From: Hydractinia symbiolongicarpus
Lineage: Eukaryota; Cnidaria; Hydrozoa; Anthoathecata; Hydractiniidae
Direction of reading: 5' to 3'
Assembly (NCBI RefSeq): GCF_029227915.1
Contig: NC_079885.1
Coordinates: 24,803,001 to 24,863,000, forward strand
DNA length: 60,000 bases
The translations under genes were made by a program, and so were the position numbers. The notes under the pieces were generated by a model. That model ran no database searches and was not told where the DNA came from. It saw only the letters and a list, made by a program, of their open reading frames with translations. Within the stretch, counting starts at the first letter, position 1. Each line of letters begins with the position of its first letter. Shown piece by piece: positions 25,401 to 39,817 of this stretch.

Positions 25401-28400
25401 AACCCCTTTGACGTCAATATAGAATTTTATTTTGTTAATAAAATTGCTTTAGGCCATTATAATTTAGTTGTGAAGTTTTGAAATGCACTGTTTAATTAAT
25501 TTTAGAAGTAAGAGGATTAGCAAGATTTTTTGTGCATTGATAGAGGTAGCGTCATTCACAACTTGTCTGTCACGTAGAACAAAAGAACATAACTTAATAA
25601 TAAAATATCTACAGCGAGAACAAATACAAACTTTTTCCAAGTCCAAAATCTTATCTCTCTTATCTTAATAATCTTATCTTAACTCTCATAAATTTAGTTC
25701 GAATAAGCACTATTACAATGTCACTAAATTACACCTTAATAGTATCGCTAACTTGTAGCGATTTTAAATCTAAACGGCCTTAGAACTAGTCTTAAATACT
25801 TTTGAAATTTTTTGTAGTCAGGGCTAATTTTAGCCAACTAAGCAACGCTGTTATATAAATTAATTTAGAACTTGACATTCACAAAAACAAAAACAAAATT
25901 ATAAGTGTTTACAACTACAAAAAAACTTGATACCTTTAACCGTCATGTCTTTACTTGAATTTGTTTTGAATTAAACACATTGATGCATTTATAATTTCTT
26001 GTATGTATAAAATATTATATCAGGAAATTGACTAGTGCACTTGTAAATTGCAGAGTAGGATAAACACGTGGTTAGGACGACATTGAGGTTATTATAATGA
26101 GCTTCTGTGACTCATCAATTTTGTCACGACGGAAAAAAGTGTTTGATAAAATATCTGCAATTTAAGGAAGGACTACATGCCTGCTACTTTTCTATATAAT
26201 ATAGTTATCAGGAAGAAGATTTTATTGATGTTAAGCGGGCTCTAAATGTTTCTTCTAGCCACAAACTTTTGATTATAAGAGATTATTCGCGAAGGATTAA
26301 ATGGATACGAAATTACAGTTCTGGCTATTTCTTCCTGGGAGGTTTTTGACATACACGTGGACACGTGGAAATTTGGTGCTCTTCTTGTTCGTCTCAACGT
26401 GTACTGCTTATCCGTTATAAGGAAATCTGTTTTCGTATTTCCTTTAAAATTAGTAGGTTTCCTATTTCTTAACTGTGAAGTAAGAAATAAAATTCACGCG
26501 TGCAAACTGTGATCAAAAGAAAATTGGTGTCCCTCTTGAAGAAGTTTAAATATGTTGATCGAAGTTAGGTAGGTAGCTACACCTTTGTGCAGTTTTTTTA
26601 TTAACGCAGGTCAAAGCCTAAAATGTAAAGTTTAACCGCATATTTTTAATATTTTAGTTTTGATAGGATTTATCTCAACCAGTGCAAAAACTATTTACAT
26701 AAAAGACCATTATCTCGTAACTGTTATCGGTAAATTTGTTGACTTGCCAGAAGCCATGTTTGCTTACACGTGAAATAAACAAAATAATGAAAACGATCAC
26801 GATGGAGAAAAACTATATTCTATCGTAAGATTTCTTGCAAAGCTAACTGTCATTTCTATTTGCAGTTGATTCATATTTTCTTTCAAGGTTAGTTTATTTA
26901 CATTTCATATTTGTTTAACTTTCCACCGTTATGTATACAAAAGAGAAAAATCTCAGCTAAAATTCTGTCCGTTTTCACGAACCAGTGCTAAGCAAAACAG
27001 TCAACTGAATAAATTGTTTCCGCTCAAATATCAAATGTGACGTCAATCAACATGAAATATTGGATAGGCCATGAATTTGTTAAAAGCACAGCTATGGATA
27101 GACTCCTTATTGGCAAGCTACGAAAATTTTAATTTGGGTTAGAAAAATAGTTCTAATTCATTTAATTTTACAATGAATATCATCTGACAAAGTTAAAAAT
27201 AAAATATTATTTAATCCACTTTAGTAGGTGTGATTAGATGCGGAATAAGTACTTCTCATGAGATGACTACATGTAACTGAAAAATGTGGTTTTTATGTCG
27301 CTTATCCAAACATTAAGAAGACAAAACAAGTAAGAATACTCTGGTAATACTAAAATATTAGAATCAAAATATCAGTTTTTGTGCAACTAAATTTTTCCAG
27401 TGATTTGTTTATGCACTCGATAGTGAGTGTCGCAAATGAAACCCTTATAGGACGACCCTTTTTAGTCAACAAACAAACAGCGTGGTGGCTGAAGACAAGA
27501 CCTAGATGGTTCATGTTTGGCACTGTTGGGTAACCCAGTTTAACTTCTTTTCAAAACATGCAGAACATATTTTATAAGAACCTAAACCTCAGAAGACGGC
27601 GGTGCAATAGTTTTTTCCCCAAGGGAGAAACATATTTATTAACAGGAATTTTTTGCAGAATCGATCGTTGAGATTCTACTAAACTGTCACTAAGAATTAA
27701 TTTTAGTGAAGTTGTAATATACTGTAAAATAAATAAAAAAAACAACAGAAATTTCTGGCTGAACATGTAAAAGATAGAACAATTAAAGTTTAAGTCAAAT
27801 TTCATGGTTTTTAAAAAAGTTTACCATAGCAGTATAGAAATGTTAGCGGAACTTTAAACAGCCATTATAAAAGACTTTATACAAATGTTCTTGTAACAAA
27901 ATACAACGAACAAAAATTCCCGAGAATAAGCAATGTAAGTCAGGGTAATTTTTGCTTTTAGGTTTGCAAATTAAATTGTGTTCAAATAGAAAGAGATTTT
28001 TTATAAAGCATCTCCAAGTGTCTCAACTTTGAAAAGTCTGCAAATTTACTTCCCTCTCTTGCGATAACGACAAAATTATATCACATAAAAACCACACAAT
28101 AAATATTTTGACATTGAACTGAGTAGGTATTCCAAAAAGTTTAATTCCTTAGAAGCGAAAATTAGTTTAGACGTTACTGCCACCCGCATTAAAAACATTT
28201 CCTCTGCTTGCAATTTCTATTTTGCAAGTTCATTTTCTTTGCTAGTTCTTTATCAATGTGTTGCCATGACAATAATCTAACACATATGATAATACTTGAA
28301 AAAACTGCATAATCGAGACATTAAAAACCTCTTTGGGTTCTAGGTGTCGAAAAAAGCTACTATCTCCTCAACAATCGACTTATCGGGGTCTTTTATCCTA

Positions 28401-30756
28401 AAGTCGAAATTCGCATACCGTCTAAAACATACAAGAATGCTCTCACAAAGCCTTTTTTTAATTTAATTGGGTAGGTCTGTAAATTAATGTGAGATCTCAC
28501 TGCTTATGACTCTAGAAAGAATTACGTGGTTGCTTATATATAAATTTGCGACCATTTTCAATTTTCTCCTCATAATAAAAATCATATTTCTAAAGTACAA
28601 CATCTTTTTAACATAGCTTTGATTAGAAAAATACATTGTACAAAAACATTGAAAAAATACTTACTTATAAATAATTCTTCGAATATAGTCATTAAAAATG
28701 ACATAACGTATAGTTTGAATTTTCTCTAAAAGTTGCTAATTAAAATTAATGAATGTATCAACGAATAATAAGTGTGAAATTGCGTCTGTTCTGCAAAATA
28801 TCTAACATCTGCTCTGCAAAATATAACTCTTTTATGCTGCAAAATATCCGACTTCTGATGTCACTAGTAACTTCTGCATCATGGATATTTTCTTTGCAAC
28901 TTTACAAATTTAAGCATATTTATGACAGAAATATCCCTTAATAAGATTAGAAGCCTGTGATTAACGAGGAGTTGACTTAATCCAGTTGCTAGGTTGTTGC
29001 TTGAGTAACGAATCAATTAATTGGTACCGTTGCTTAGTTACGAAGTTATTTTTAGATTAGTCTTGTGAGGTGTACCAAAGGACATGTTATCCTTCTATAA
29101 AATGGCTATTGACATTTTTGAAATGGGAGTTTTAATTTTGTGACTAAAATATCCATCGGTACTATTTTTAAACCTATTCAATTTTAGTCATTAATCTGAA
29201 GTTGTAAAACACAATAGAAATACGATAAGAAGGAACCAAGAGTTAATTATTTTAAAGCTTAAAAAACACTGAAAGTGTTGATCGCTGGCAAAAAAGAGGG
29301 CTTTATTTCGTGTTAAGCTGGTTTTTTAATGAGCAGTTTCTAGGTTCTGGTAACGTCACCCGAAATTCGCATCTGCATTTATTGACGTGGTGAACGAAAA
29401 ACGGGTTTTTGTTTTCTCTACAGAAAATGTGACTACAAACTTTTAAAAACTAATTTTAACAAATTTTAAATGAATATGTTCGGTATAAATCAACCGATCT
29501 TATAATGAACTGATAAGGCAAATACGAATGTGTGTGCTTTTTTTACTGGAATCCAAATTGTGTAGCCAGTAACACACCACATATTAGTCAATAATAAATA
29601 GTATAGAAGAGTAGCTGTTAGCGAGGAATGTCACTATGCATGGGATAAAAGAATATTCAATCTCCAGTAATAGAGGAACACATACACACAAGTAAAAGTA
29701 CACTTCATTTTTTGTAGCATCATCATTTAACGTATTTCAATGATTAAGCGGATGTTAATTAGAAGACACGGTATAATTTCAAGGGTGTGTATTAATGCAG
29801 TCTCATTGCGTGGTGAAATAAATAGATAAACGTGTGAAGAGTTCACGCAAATAAATTAACTGTAATTTTTAATAAGCGTTCTTAATATTACGTCACTGGA
29901 TCATAGACAAAGTAATATCCTTTTGGACTATATTCCAACCAATTACAATGTTTACTTCAAAATTATTCTTTAGCAACATTATCCCAGATTTGCCTAATAA
30001 TTTGAAATTCAATAATTTATTTCGATTTAATTGCAAAAAGTTTGAAAGAGCCCGCTAAAAAGGTGTAGAAATTCAAATTATTGTTTAGGATGTGAATGTT
30101 GAATGTTGAAGAAGTCCTATGATTTATCTGAATAAAACTTCTATTTTTTAATGCTTATTAGACAAAAAGTAGGGTGCATCTATTTAAAGATATCGCTTTC
30201 TTTGGTCCACCGAGTTGAAGATTCTTGCTTATGTCAGCAACGGAAATTTCTCGCATTCCCTTCAATTGAACAAGATGGTGGGCACAAATTCTGAAACACG
30301 ATATAAAAGGATTGCAAAATTCATACTTAATTAGAAGTAATTGGAATTAATCAAAAGTAAATCAAAAACTTAAAGTTACTCTACACCTCTTTAAAGACAT
30401 TACAAAATATTTCAAAACTGGAAGAGTTTTCCCTACTTCTACAACCTTAGCAGGCAAGCAAATTAGAGCAATACTATACGTATATCTATCGGATACTATA
30501 AGCTAGCTACCGTCGCAGGAACACTTTATCCAGCCATTAAGATGGAATTCCTAAGGATGTTAAAACTTGCCGTTGCTTACTTACTGAGACTCAATTTGCG
30601 CTTGTTTATGAGCTTCAACACAAATTTTTAAATGTTATTATTCTGATTTTTTTGAATAGTTGTTCAGTTATTTTTTACAATTAGTTAAAATGTCAACAAT
30701 TTCTATTTTAGAACATGGGCGTAACATGATTTGTATAAACTTATAAGTTAAATTAA

Positions 30757-30805
30757 CTAATCAAATATCGCAATGTGCACAAATACACACTGCGATATTG
30801 ATTAG
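30757..30805. repeat. Hairpin with about 20-bp arms
   Basis: CTAATCAAATATCGCAATGTG (30757-30777) is nearly complementary to CACACTGCGATATTGATTAG (30786-30805), with an eight-base loop. No neighbouring gene explains it. Confidence 0.7.
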
Positions 30806-30901
30806 TGCCGTTAATATCTTGGGGACTTTCACTTAGCAGTATTCTTAAACTTTATTATATTTTTCTTCGCCTGGTTTCTTATGCGTTCATATAAAATATT
30901 A

Positions 30902-30950
30902 GTATGAATGCTGGTTAAGTATGAATGCTGGTTAAGTATGAATGCTGACT
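30902..30950 (+). repeat. 17-bp direct repeat, about three copies
   Basis: AGTATGAATGCTGGTTA recurs in tandem, the last copy incomplete. Short and unremarkable. Confidence 0.75.
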
Positions 30951-33900
30951 TTACTTTGTTTTTTCTTGTGACAAGCTTCAACATAACTGTTTTTATGATG
31001 CAACTCTAAGAATTTCAGTGATAATCTCCCTAACTACAACTAACAGCAACTACAAAGATAAAAAATAACTGCTAACTTAAATTTGCAAATCATAGATGGT
31101 TTTATGTAAAATTCACTTAAATTAAATGTACACGTGCTTAAAGTTATCAATCAAGCGGAATTTTATAGCACGCTTCATAGACACGTGTTGTTATTTTTCA
31201 AGTGAAATCCTAAAACCGCGAAGAGTTACTCGAAACAAGCACTCAATATTTTTGGCATTGCATTGCATCGATTCAGCACTCCACTTGACACGAAAAAAAA
31301 AAACAATCAACTTTCCACATTTATAAAATGTCACAATTTCATATATGGTGGACATGTTTTTTTGTTGCTCATTCGCTGCTTTGAAATAATTATGTTTAAT
31401 TTTTTTAAATGTTATAATGAACTTGAAAGAGGCTATTGTGTTAAAGAAGAAGTTAAGACGATTTTAATGACAAATACCCTTTATTTTCATTTTCCCTATA
31501 GCTATTACGATTGTAAAGAAATAACAGCTAAATGTGCTTTCGATTTCGATGCAGCGTTTAAATGCAATAACCTTAAAATTGAAAATGTTTCAAAAAGTTG
31601 ATGCTCCTCAAACTTTTAGATATTGGTGTGTGGTAAACGAAAAAATAATTAGCAGGTAAACAAATAAAGCTATTTCTACGTAATTAACCGCATATTTTAA
31701 AACGATTGTATAACTTGCAAACGATGTGACACGCCTCTTTTTGTGCAATTTCTTAAAAAAGGTGTTTTCCAAACTTCATTAGTGTTCTCTAGTGTTAAAA
31801 AACTATGGGTGCAGACCTACCTTGGTGTTTCAACGAATATTTTTGCATGATCGAACCATACAACATGCATCGATCCTCTCAATATCAGGAATGACTTTCC
31901 TTTACAAACAATACTAAAGATGACTTCAATAATATTTTGTAAGAAAATTTTGTAATAAAAGAAAGAGTTGTTTTTAACAACTTTCATAATATCAGGTTTC
32001 TAGAATTACTTTTTGAAATGATCGCTTCCTTTGGAGTAATGTGCGATACAAAAAATACGCATTGAATAACAACAAAATGAAAAGATTCATGCATATCTGC
32101 TTAGCTATAAATCTTTATTTCTTATTGGATGAAACTCAATCTCTGATCTGTAAAAAGTATTTTTAATCGAATTAACCTGAAGACGAATATTTTGCGTTAA
32201 TTAAGGAGATTTTTACCCTAGTAGCGATTCTAGGAAGTTAAAAGAAGCAATTTAAGAAGCGGAATTAAAGAAATCCACAATAATACATATAATTGTTTAT
32301 TTTTTACCATCAAATTTTGGGTATTAACGTGACAGCGGTCTGGGAACCAATGGTATAAGAAACTTTCAAAGCAGAATATGAAATACAAACATAATATTGC
32401 ATTCTTAACAAAGTATTTTATTTCATGTATCTAAGCAACGTAATCTTATCTTATTACTTTTAGGCGTTGCAACTGGTCGTGACTTTTTATTCCAATCCCC
32501 GCCCGCTGCGAGAAACACAAAGAGCTTTTTTATTTCTGCAGACACAAAAATGTCAAAACCTATATACCTTACATACAATGCTATCTTTATAAGAATCATA
32601 TTTAGCTCTTAAACTTTGGATTGATAGCCAGTTTAATCGACAGTGAATAATTTAAGTGGAAAGATAAGGTAATGTGAGGGAGGTAGAGGGTAGGAATTAG
32701 TGGGCGTGACCTTGTAGTTAAATTCACTGAACAAACTATCGTGTCTGAACATAAATATGTAAACCTAACAGCAATACAGTCTGCTTCATAGAAAAGAAAA
32801 TCAAACATGTGTAACAACGTTTTATTCATTTCACAGGTCAAATCCGGTGAGAAGAATCTTAACAGGACTGCTGTATAACGAATTAATATTAGTATCTATG
32901 TGGGATCTGGTTTGCCGGTTGCACGTGTGTAAATGCGGTCGAAAACATGAGTTATATTTTCATATTACGATATTAGGTTCCTATAACAGTTTTGAAAATC
33001 ACATAATTTAATTTAGAATAAGAGAATTTATTTTAAAAGTAACTAATAACTAAGAATATATAATAAAATATCATTACAATTTCTTAACTTCTTATTTTGT
33101 TCCTATTTTTCAGTCATTTGCAGTTCCCTTTTAAAATTTCTTTCTATTGAATTCTGTATAAATGCTTTTAAACAGACACAGAGGTTATGTAAGGAAAATA
33201 TAAGTATAAAAGTATTTACATAATTAGTTCATTGTATCTCATAATTGTTATTATAAAATCTAAAATTATTATCATTGAATTTAAATAAAATCAACCTCAT
33301 TGAATCAACATCAAGAAATCAGTGATGTAACGATCTGAAAACAAGAGGTTGGGGAAATTAACCAAATTAATTATACCAGAACCTAAAAATATAAAACTAT
33401 ATTCTAATTACAAAAATTACTGTGCAAGGATATTTTGGAGTTCCTTTCAAGTCCCGTGTTTTAAATAACTTTTAATTGAAGTGATATATTTACATCAAAT
33501 ATCTATTTTAGTAAATTGTTCGGGTGATGGAGTTTTTGAGAAAATTTTCACTCAAAGCAATAACATAGCAGACATATCATGCAGGGATTAAAGATTAAAA
33601 TCTACAAATTGTGACAAAAGATTAGGCGCAAACGGTCGCACTTTTTAACATGCCGGAATTACGCAATTTCGTTTTAACGGACTAGTGTCATGGTAACGTC
33701 AGCAACAGCTAGCACAGGCACTTTAAATTTGATCAAATAACGCAAACATTGACAAGTGAACTTTGACAATTTCAAATTATGTACATCCTAAAAATAGCAT
33801 AAATTACTACTTGTGGGAAAGGACTTTAAAATTTGCTACCATGAGCCAACATTGTTTTCTTACTGAATGCAGATCTGTGGAATAGGTTTAAAAATGCTGC

Positions 33901-34243
33901 TTGCTTAGCAATCACAAACAACAACAGGGCAATGACATAAGCCTTCTCTATCAGTATTTGCCACTATGATTTAAGAATAAATTTTTGGCTTCATCTCAAA
34001 CCAAAACCATCGTTTATGGCATTGACTATCGAGGCTTAACTACCTTGGTGCTGTTGGTAAAACATGATGTAAATAAAAAAGAACAAGTAAATTTGCAAAA
34101 AATATCGGCAATGACTAGTGGCAGAAGGGTAAACGTCAAGGCGAACGCCTTTTTCGATCGAGCACGACGTACTTAGCGCTGCGCAAATCGTGCGTTCAAG
34201 AGGCACAAAGTGGAAGTAGAAATAAAACGGCGGCGATTTAAGC

Positions 34244-34283
34244 AAATCAATTGGTCGAAATCATGATTTCGACCAATTGATTT
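34244..34283. repeat. Perfect 40-bp palindrome inside a larger fold-back region
   Basis: The half-site AAATCAATTGGTCGAAATCA is followed without spacer by its exact complement. A flanking GCACAAAG (34203-34210) and CTTTGTGC (34288-34295) extend the symmetry imperfectly, and CACGACGTAC / GTACCGACGTG lie further out. The surrounding 34120-34320 is more GC-rich than its neighbourhood. Probably a MITE. Confidence 0.8.
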
Positions 34284-37200
34284 CGACCTTTGTGCGTGCG
34301 TCTTGTACCGACGTGATAAAAAACGGAATTTAACATTCGCCTTTAATTTCAAGCGGCTAAATAACTGTTGTTGATTGCCATGCTGCCTACACATTAGTTA
34401 TGCGTACAAAGAAAAGGTTTAAAAGAGGTCAACTTAAACTGTTTATACAGGATGCAAAATGTTGTTGAATGATAACAGATACCTGATTTATTGGTGATAA
34501 TAATAATTTCTACGTGTCTGAAATCTTTTATGGTACAGGAACAAGGAGAATGTTTAATTAAACTAATTGATTGAAAATAACTTTGAATCCTAAAATACAG
34601 AATTCATTTTCTTCAGGTAGAATTTTTTTGGCATTTGAATGTGCTGAATCGGATAGTTTGATAAGAAGAAAGAAATAATTAATATTCAAAAGATAAACCT
34701 TGTGAAACTGGTGCAAAAAATATATTATTTGCCTCTTCATTGGGCCTGTTTTTGCTAAGTACGTATATACAATCGTACAAATTCAAACAAAATTTATTGT
34801 TGCTGAAATCTTCTGCTTGCTTAATAGTAAAAAAAGTTAATATAAATTCGTTATAAAATCAACACATCAAAAAATTAGTTGACAAAATAGTTAATGAGAT
34901 ATGATGTTGACACTTTTGAAAATTGTGAATAACTATGTAATTAAAGTAAACAAAAGAAAGGAAGATAAAAGTCCCAACGTGTCAAAACTGCATCGAATTT
35001 GTCAAAACTGCATCGAATTTGCTAAATATAAAATCTGATGTCAGTTGTGATGAACAGCAAATGGAATAATATTAGATTAAGAAAATGGAATTTAAATTTA
35101 TTTCTTGTTAAATCTGAAATAATAAAAAAAGTTTTCATTAAAAAACGAAAATTCTTGATAGCTAATTTCTAAGAAAAAATGCCTAAAAAAAACAAACAAG
35201 GATAAGCAAACTGAAATAAAAAAACCCTTAAATTACCAATGATGAAATGCTTATCTCTAACAGACAAATTTAATTCTTCTGCCCACAAATTTTATATTAA
35301 TAGGCTCCTTATCATGAAATAATTGATCGGGAAAGGTAAACAAACCGAAGCAACAAATACCAAACAGGAACAACCACAACAACAACAAACAAAAAATATG
35401 CTACCGATTAACATCCGGACAAGAAAAGTGAGTCCTTTTCAATAATCAGAGTTTATCGCCTAACCAAAGAATCTTTTAAAGTATAAAAACACACATCAAT
35501 TATTTTTATGTAAATGAAAGATACAAATACAATGATTTAGATCATTTGTAACTGCTAGCAACATCGCCTTAAACAGCGGTGCTCTATATCTAAAACTTAA
35601 AGTCGATATCTCTCAATGCGACTTGATATCTACCATCTAAAGCCGCCATGTGAGTAACTTGAACAGTAACGTCTAAGTAAACAGCTTTATGAATTTTTTT
35701 TAAAAAATTAAAAAACATCTGTTTCGTTTTATGCATATAGCATTTTTGTACGACCTTTTCTATCTATTAATAGGATTTTTTTAAATATAAAAAAATGATA
35801 CTAGAAACTCCAAGTGCAAAAAACAAACCAGCCACCTCAGTATTCTGAATACTGCTTTTTGTTTTCGGTGAAACTAGACATATTATAAATTTAGAATTAT
35901 TTACGCAATTTTGGGTCTAAATGTCATGGATTTCTCGTGATTTTTTGGTGAGAAGTAAAAACAAAAAACAAAAATAAACAAGTAAAAAATAGAAAAAAAC
36001 CACAAGTGAGGTAGCTTTTCATTTTATCGTGATGAGTCCAAGGTAACCACTTAATTAGAATCATTAAAACCGATCAAAAAAAAAAATTTATTCCTACCAT
36101 AAAAACGTGATGTTCGAACAAATTCATTAAGGATTGATTTTTTTTCTTCTTCTCTGCACTTTTGAAATATATTCTGCAAGCTACTTTTAACACGTTTCAT
36201 TTTTCCAGCTTTTTATTTTAATAAAAACTTAAAGCTCTTTTCTCATCTACACATTCATAACCTTGCCACACAATCAGCACAGAAATAGCATGGTCTTACT
36301 GCTTACTTCGATAATGTATCCTTTTAAATTTTTAATGTTTTCCGTTAGCTAATTAATACAACTCATTAAAACTAGACAACATGGTAACTTAAGTGTAATG
36401 TGGCTAATAGTAAAGAGCTTTGTATAGACTTAATTAATATTATTACACATCCGTTATGAACATCCTGACGTTACCACAACTTGTCAGCAAATATTGTTAA
36501 TAATTAGTTTTTAACATGCCAAATACTTTATCTTTATTTCTTTTTCTATTTTATTATACATATTACTTTTTTAATTATTATCTCCTTTTAACAGTTGGTT
36601 TAAAAAAACACAGAATCTCATTTAACCCTATATTATACTTTGTTATCCTCTCAAATTATAGATAAATAAAATTGTAACTTATAATTGATGTCAAAGTAAA
36701 TATGGCTTCTCAGCTGTGCTTATTTTGTGCATGCATTTTGTGCATGATACAAAGAGTTGCAGTTATGGTGACTATTTTAGATATATAATACATTTTTTTC
36801 TGGTCATGGGATTTGTCAAATCAATTTCAATTTTTAAATCGTTGTAAGAGATGCTCTTGGAAGCACCTTCTAAACTCTTCTTAAAATCAAGAGTTTCAGC
36901 AATTGTATGCATAATGTTTTTACTGCAACACAATCTCCAGCATCCAGTCAATTGAAAATATTAAACTAAATCGTGCAGGACACATGAATGATTGTGCTGT
37001 ATAAATATGACCCTGGTAAAGGTTGCTGTAGTTGCCGAGGTAAAGCAAGAAAAGACAGGCGTCGAATCGGAAAAACACTTAAAAATTATCCAGCGTCAAC
37101 AAAAGTTGTTTCTTTTGTCCATCACCTTTTAAATGTGGTAAAACAGAAAGCGCCATTATTTTGTGATTTATATATTTATGTATTTATTTTAACTGATCTG

Positions 37201-39703
37201 CTTCCCCTCTTTAGCTACCTAAAAACGAGGATTCGAAGTAACGTATGTTACCTAGAACAAAGACGACATCTAGTCAGACAGTGTAATTGCCTTCATTAAA
37301 ACGAAGACCTTCACGATGATAAAAAAATTTAAAATATTACTTTCTACTATGCTTCTCTTCCTGCAGCAAACTTCCCTAATATCTAATACAATAATTGAAT
37401 AGCCATTAAAATTGTGTTTCTACATCCACCTAGGGAAGTACATAAGGAAGAATCAGACAGACGAGGAAGAATTTAAACTTTTTCATAGAACGCCGAACAT
37501 CCTTAACAATTATTATTTTTTTTTGGAAATATAGGATAAAGGGTACAGTACTTATTAAAGACACCGCATATAGAACACATCATGTGACATTGCATATATC
37601 ATAATAGAACATTGATCATGGTATAGATAGGACAAAGTATATAAAACATCGCATAGCGTGACGTTTATGACTAATCTCTAACCCAATCTACGTGCTGCAT
37701 ATGTAATACCATATAAGGATATGATAATGCTCGTGTCAAACCGGAAGTACAATTTGATATGATTTTTTTTTTATTTCAACAATTAATTATGGACCACAAT
37801 CGTTTATATTTAAGACTAATAATTCTGTAATTTTAAATAGATGATTGTAATGATATCCAGAGTTATCATTTGATATTACTCGGCAGTTTATCTTTGCGTT
37901 ACTGTCAAAATGATATTGTTTTCTTTTTCAATCTGCTCGCATTTTGCTTCAATGTTTCTCTACTAAATATATGCCTTGTTTTCGAAAACCTATTTTAGTC
38001 AAATGAAAATTAAATTTCATTGTGTAGTCTTTGTATCGTAAAAGAATGACTGATTTGTTTTTAGACCTTGTCTTTCTAAATACTCTGTCAAAATATGGTA
38101 AGTTTTGTCTCGATTATTTATTTAACTTATATTTCCTTTCCACTGTCCAAGACCTGAGGAACTTTAATTTTTAGGACCATTTCGGGACAATCAAAACCGT
38201 ATTTTTTTCTTAAAACTCACTCTGTATTACATGCTAACATGTGCTCTATAAAATGTTGGTGTTTTTTGTGGCAATTAATCTCGCTCCGTATTTCACTAAA
38301 AAATCGTGCGGTCCAACCGATGTAGGATTATGCATGTCTGTAGAAAATGTCTATGCAGAAATAAGCTATTAGAGTTATAAAAGAAAAGAGTAAGAAGAGA
38401 AAGAAAACAACCATTACTATCTATATAATCGAAGTGATATTCTCTGATATATACATCACTTTACCTATAATAACAAACTTAAGAAAACCTAGCTTCATCT
38501 AGTGTCCACGACTTTTTATCTAGATTTTAAAACCAATGGAGTTTTGTCCCTGCTAAGCAAAAACAAAAAACAACAATAGAGCAAACAATAACAAATTCTA
38601 TGTTTATACAAAGGTAATAAGAACGAAAAGACAAGTTAAAAATTGGAATTTTTTAGGGAAACAAAAAGGTTTGATTATGGAAAACTTTTTATGAAGTTCA
38701 ATGACCATAGTGCTTTTTTTTTCAACTCAAAAAATAACTTAACCATTAGACTCTGAAGAACGCAAATTGTCGCCACAGCAAGATAGAAATACAGACGTGA
38801 CATTTATTAGTCATTAATCGCGATCATTTGAATTTAAGATATTAAAATGGTGACCCTTAGACAAATTTGCATTGCTCAAGGTCACCAACGTTAAGGTAGC
38901 GGTGGTCAGAAATTGGACTTTAAATTGAAATTGGACTCGAGTTTAGAAATTTCCAGTGTTTCAAAAAAGTGTTTCCGTGACTAAGTGTTCAGGAAGATGC
39001 AACTAAATACTTTGGGTAAAGTAATTTCAAACAGGGTATTAAACAATTTTGTCAGATCTTTTTTTAGACTTCTTTGTCATGGAGTATAATTAATCTTTAT
39101 GTATTTATGTATTTACAAATTGGACATTCTTGTTATTTCACCTTGCATTCGAATGGAAACGATTTAACGAATTCCGGATTTATCAACTACTTGTAATTAA
39201 TTAGAGCTGATTTTTGTGTGATATACAATTTAGGTGATTATGACGTCAAAATAAGGTAGCTAAATACTTCCCAGACTAAGGTGTTGGTAGGTCCAGTAAT
39301 ATAAATGTTTTCAAAGTATTTTTTTCAGGCTTATCCAGTAACTCGTTCGATCGTTACCTTTTATAAATTTCTTTTAGAAAAATCTTGAAGAAATTTGCTG
39401 ACCTCGCCTTATTTTTGACCATATCTCGCTTTCTAAATGTGCATATTGTTACTGATGGTACAATTTGATTAAGTGTCGTGTATTTTACACACCACTTTCG
39501 TAAACCGATAACAGGTATGTATGAAAAACTTAATAATGACGTCATGTGACAGTGACGCAGCGAAAAATGAAAGCGGAACACAATAGAAGATAAAATAAAG
39601 AAAATTAAAGCTAACATGAAGCAACACGAACAGTTTCAAAAAAAATTATTAACGGATGCATATATAAATGTATATAAATTATGTGTCATGTATCCTTTAA
39701 AAA

Positions 39704-39817
39704 CTAGTCGTTAGCCCGTGGAAAAATCCACGGGTTCGCCCGTCGCAGCTAAGCTACCATTTTGCGTGAAAGACAGACGGACGGACGGACAGACGTATAC
39801 GGGCATTATAATATAGA
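39704..39817 (-). mobile_element. Short non-autonomous Helitron-like element, intact ends
   Basis: On the minus strand the element begins TCTATATTATAATGCCCG and ends in a hairpin, CCCGTGGATTTTTCCACGGG, followed seven bases later by CTAG. The flanking bases are A on the 5' side and T on the 3' side, the A/T insertion site used by Helitrons. It is 114 bp long and has no coding capacity. A GACGGACG run lies inside. This is the cleanest copy of a family seen seven times in the window. Confidence 0.75.

Noticed and set aside
33985-34394. Overlapping short frames on both strands around 34 kb
   Set aside because: They arise from the GC-richer fold-back element with the 40-bp palindrome.
36988-37299. 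103-codon frame with Cys and Arg
   Set aside because: No family resemblance; low complexity after the first third and no splice context.
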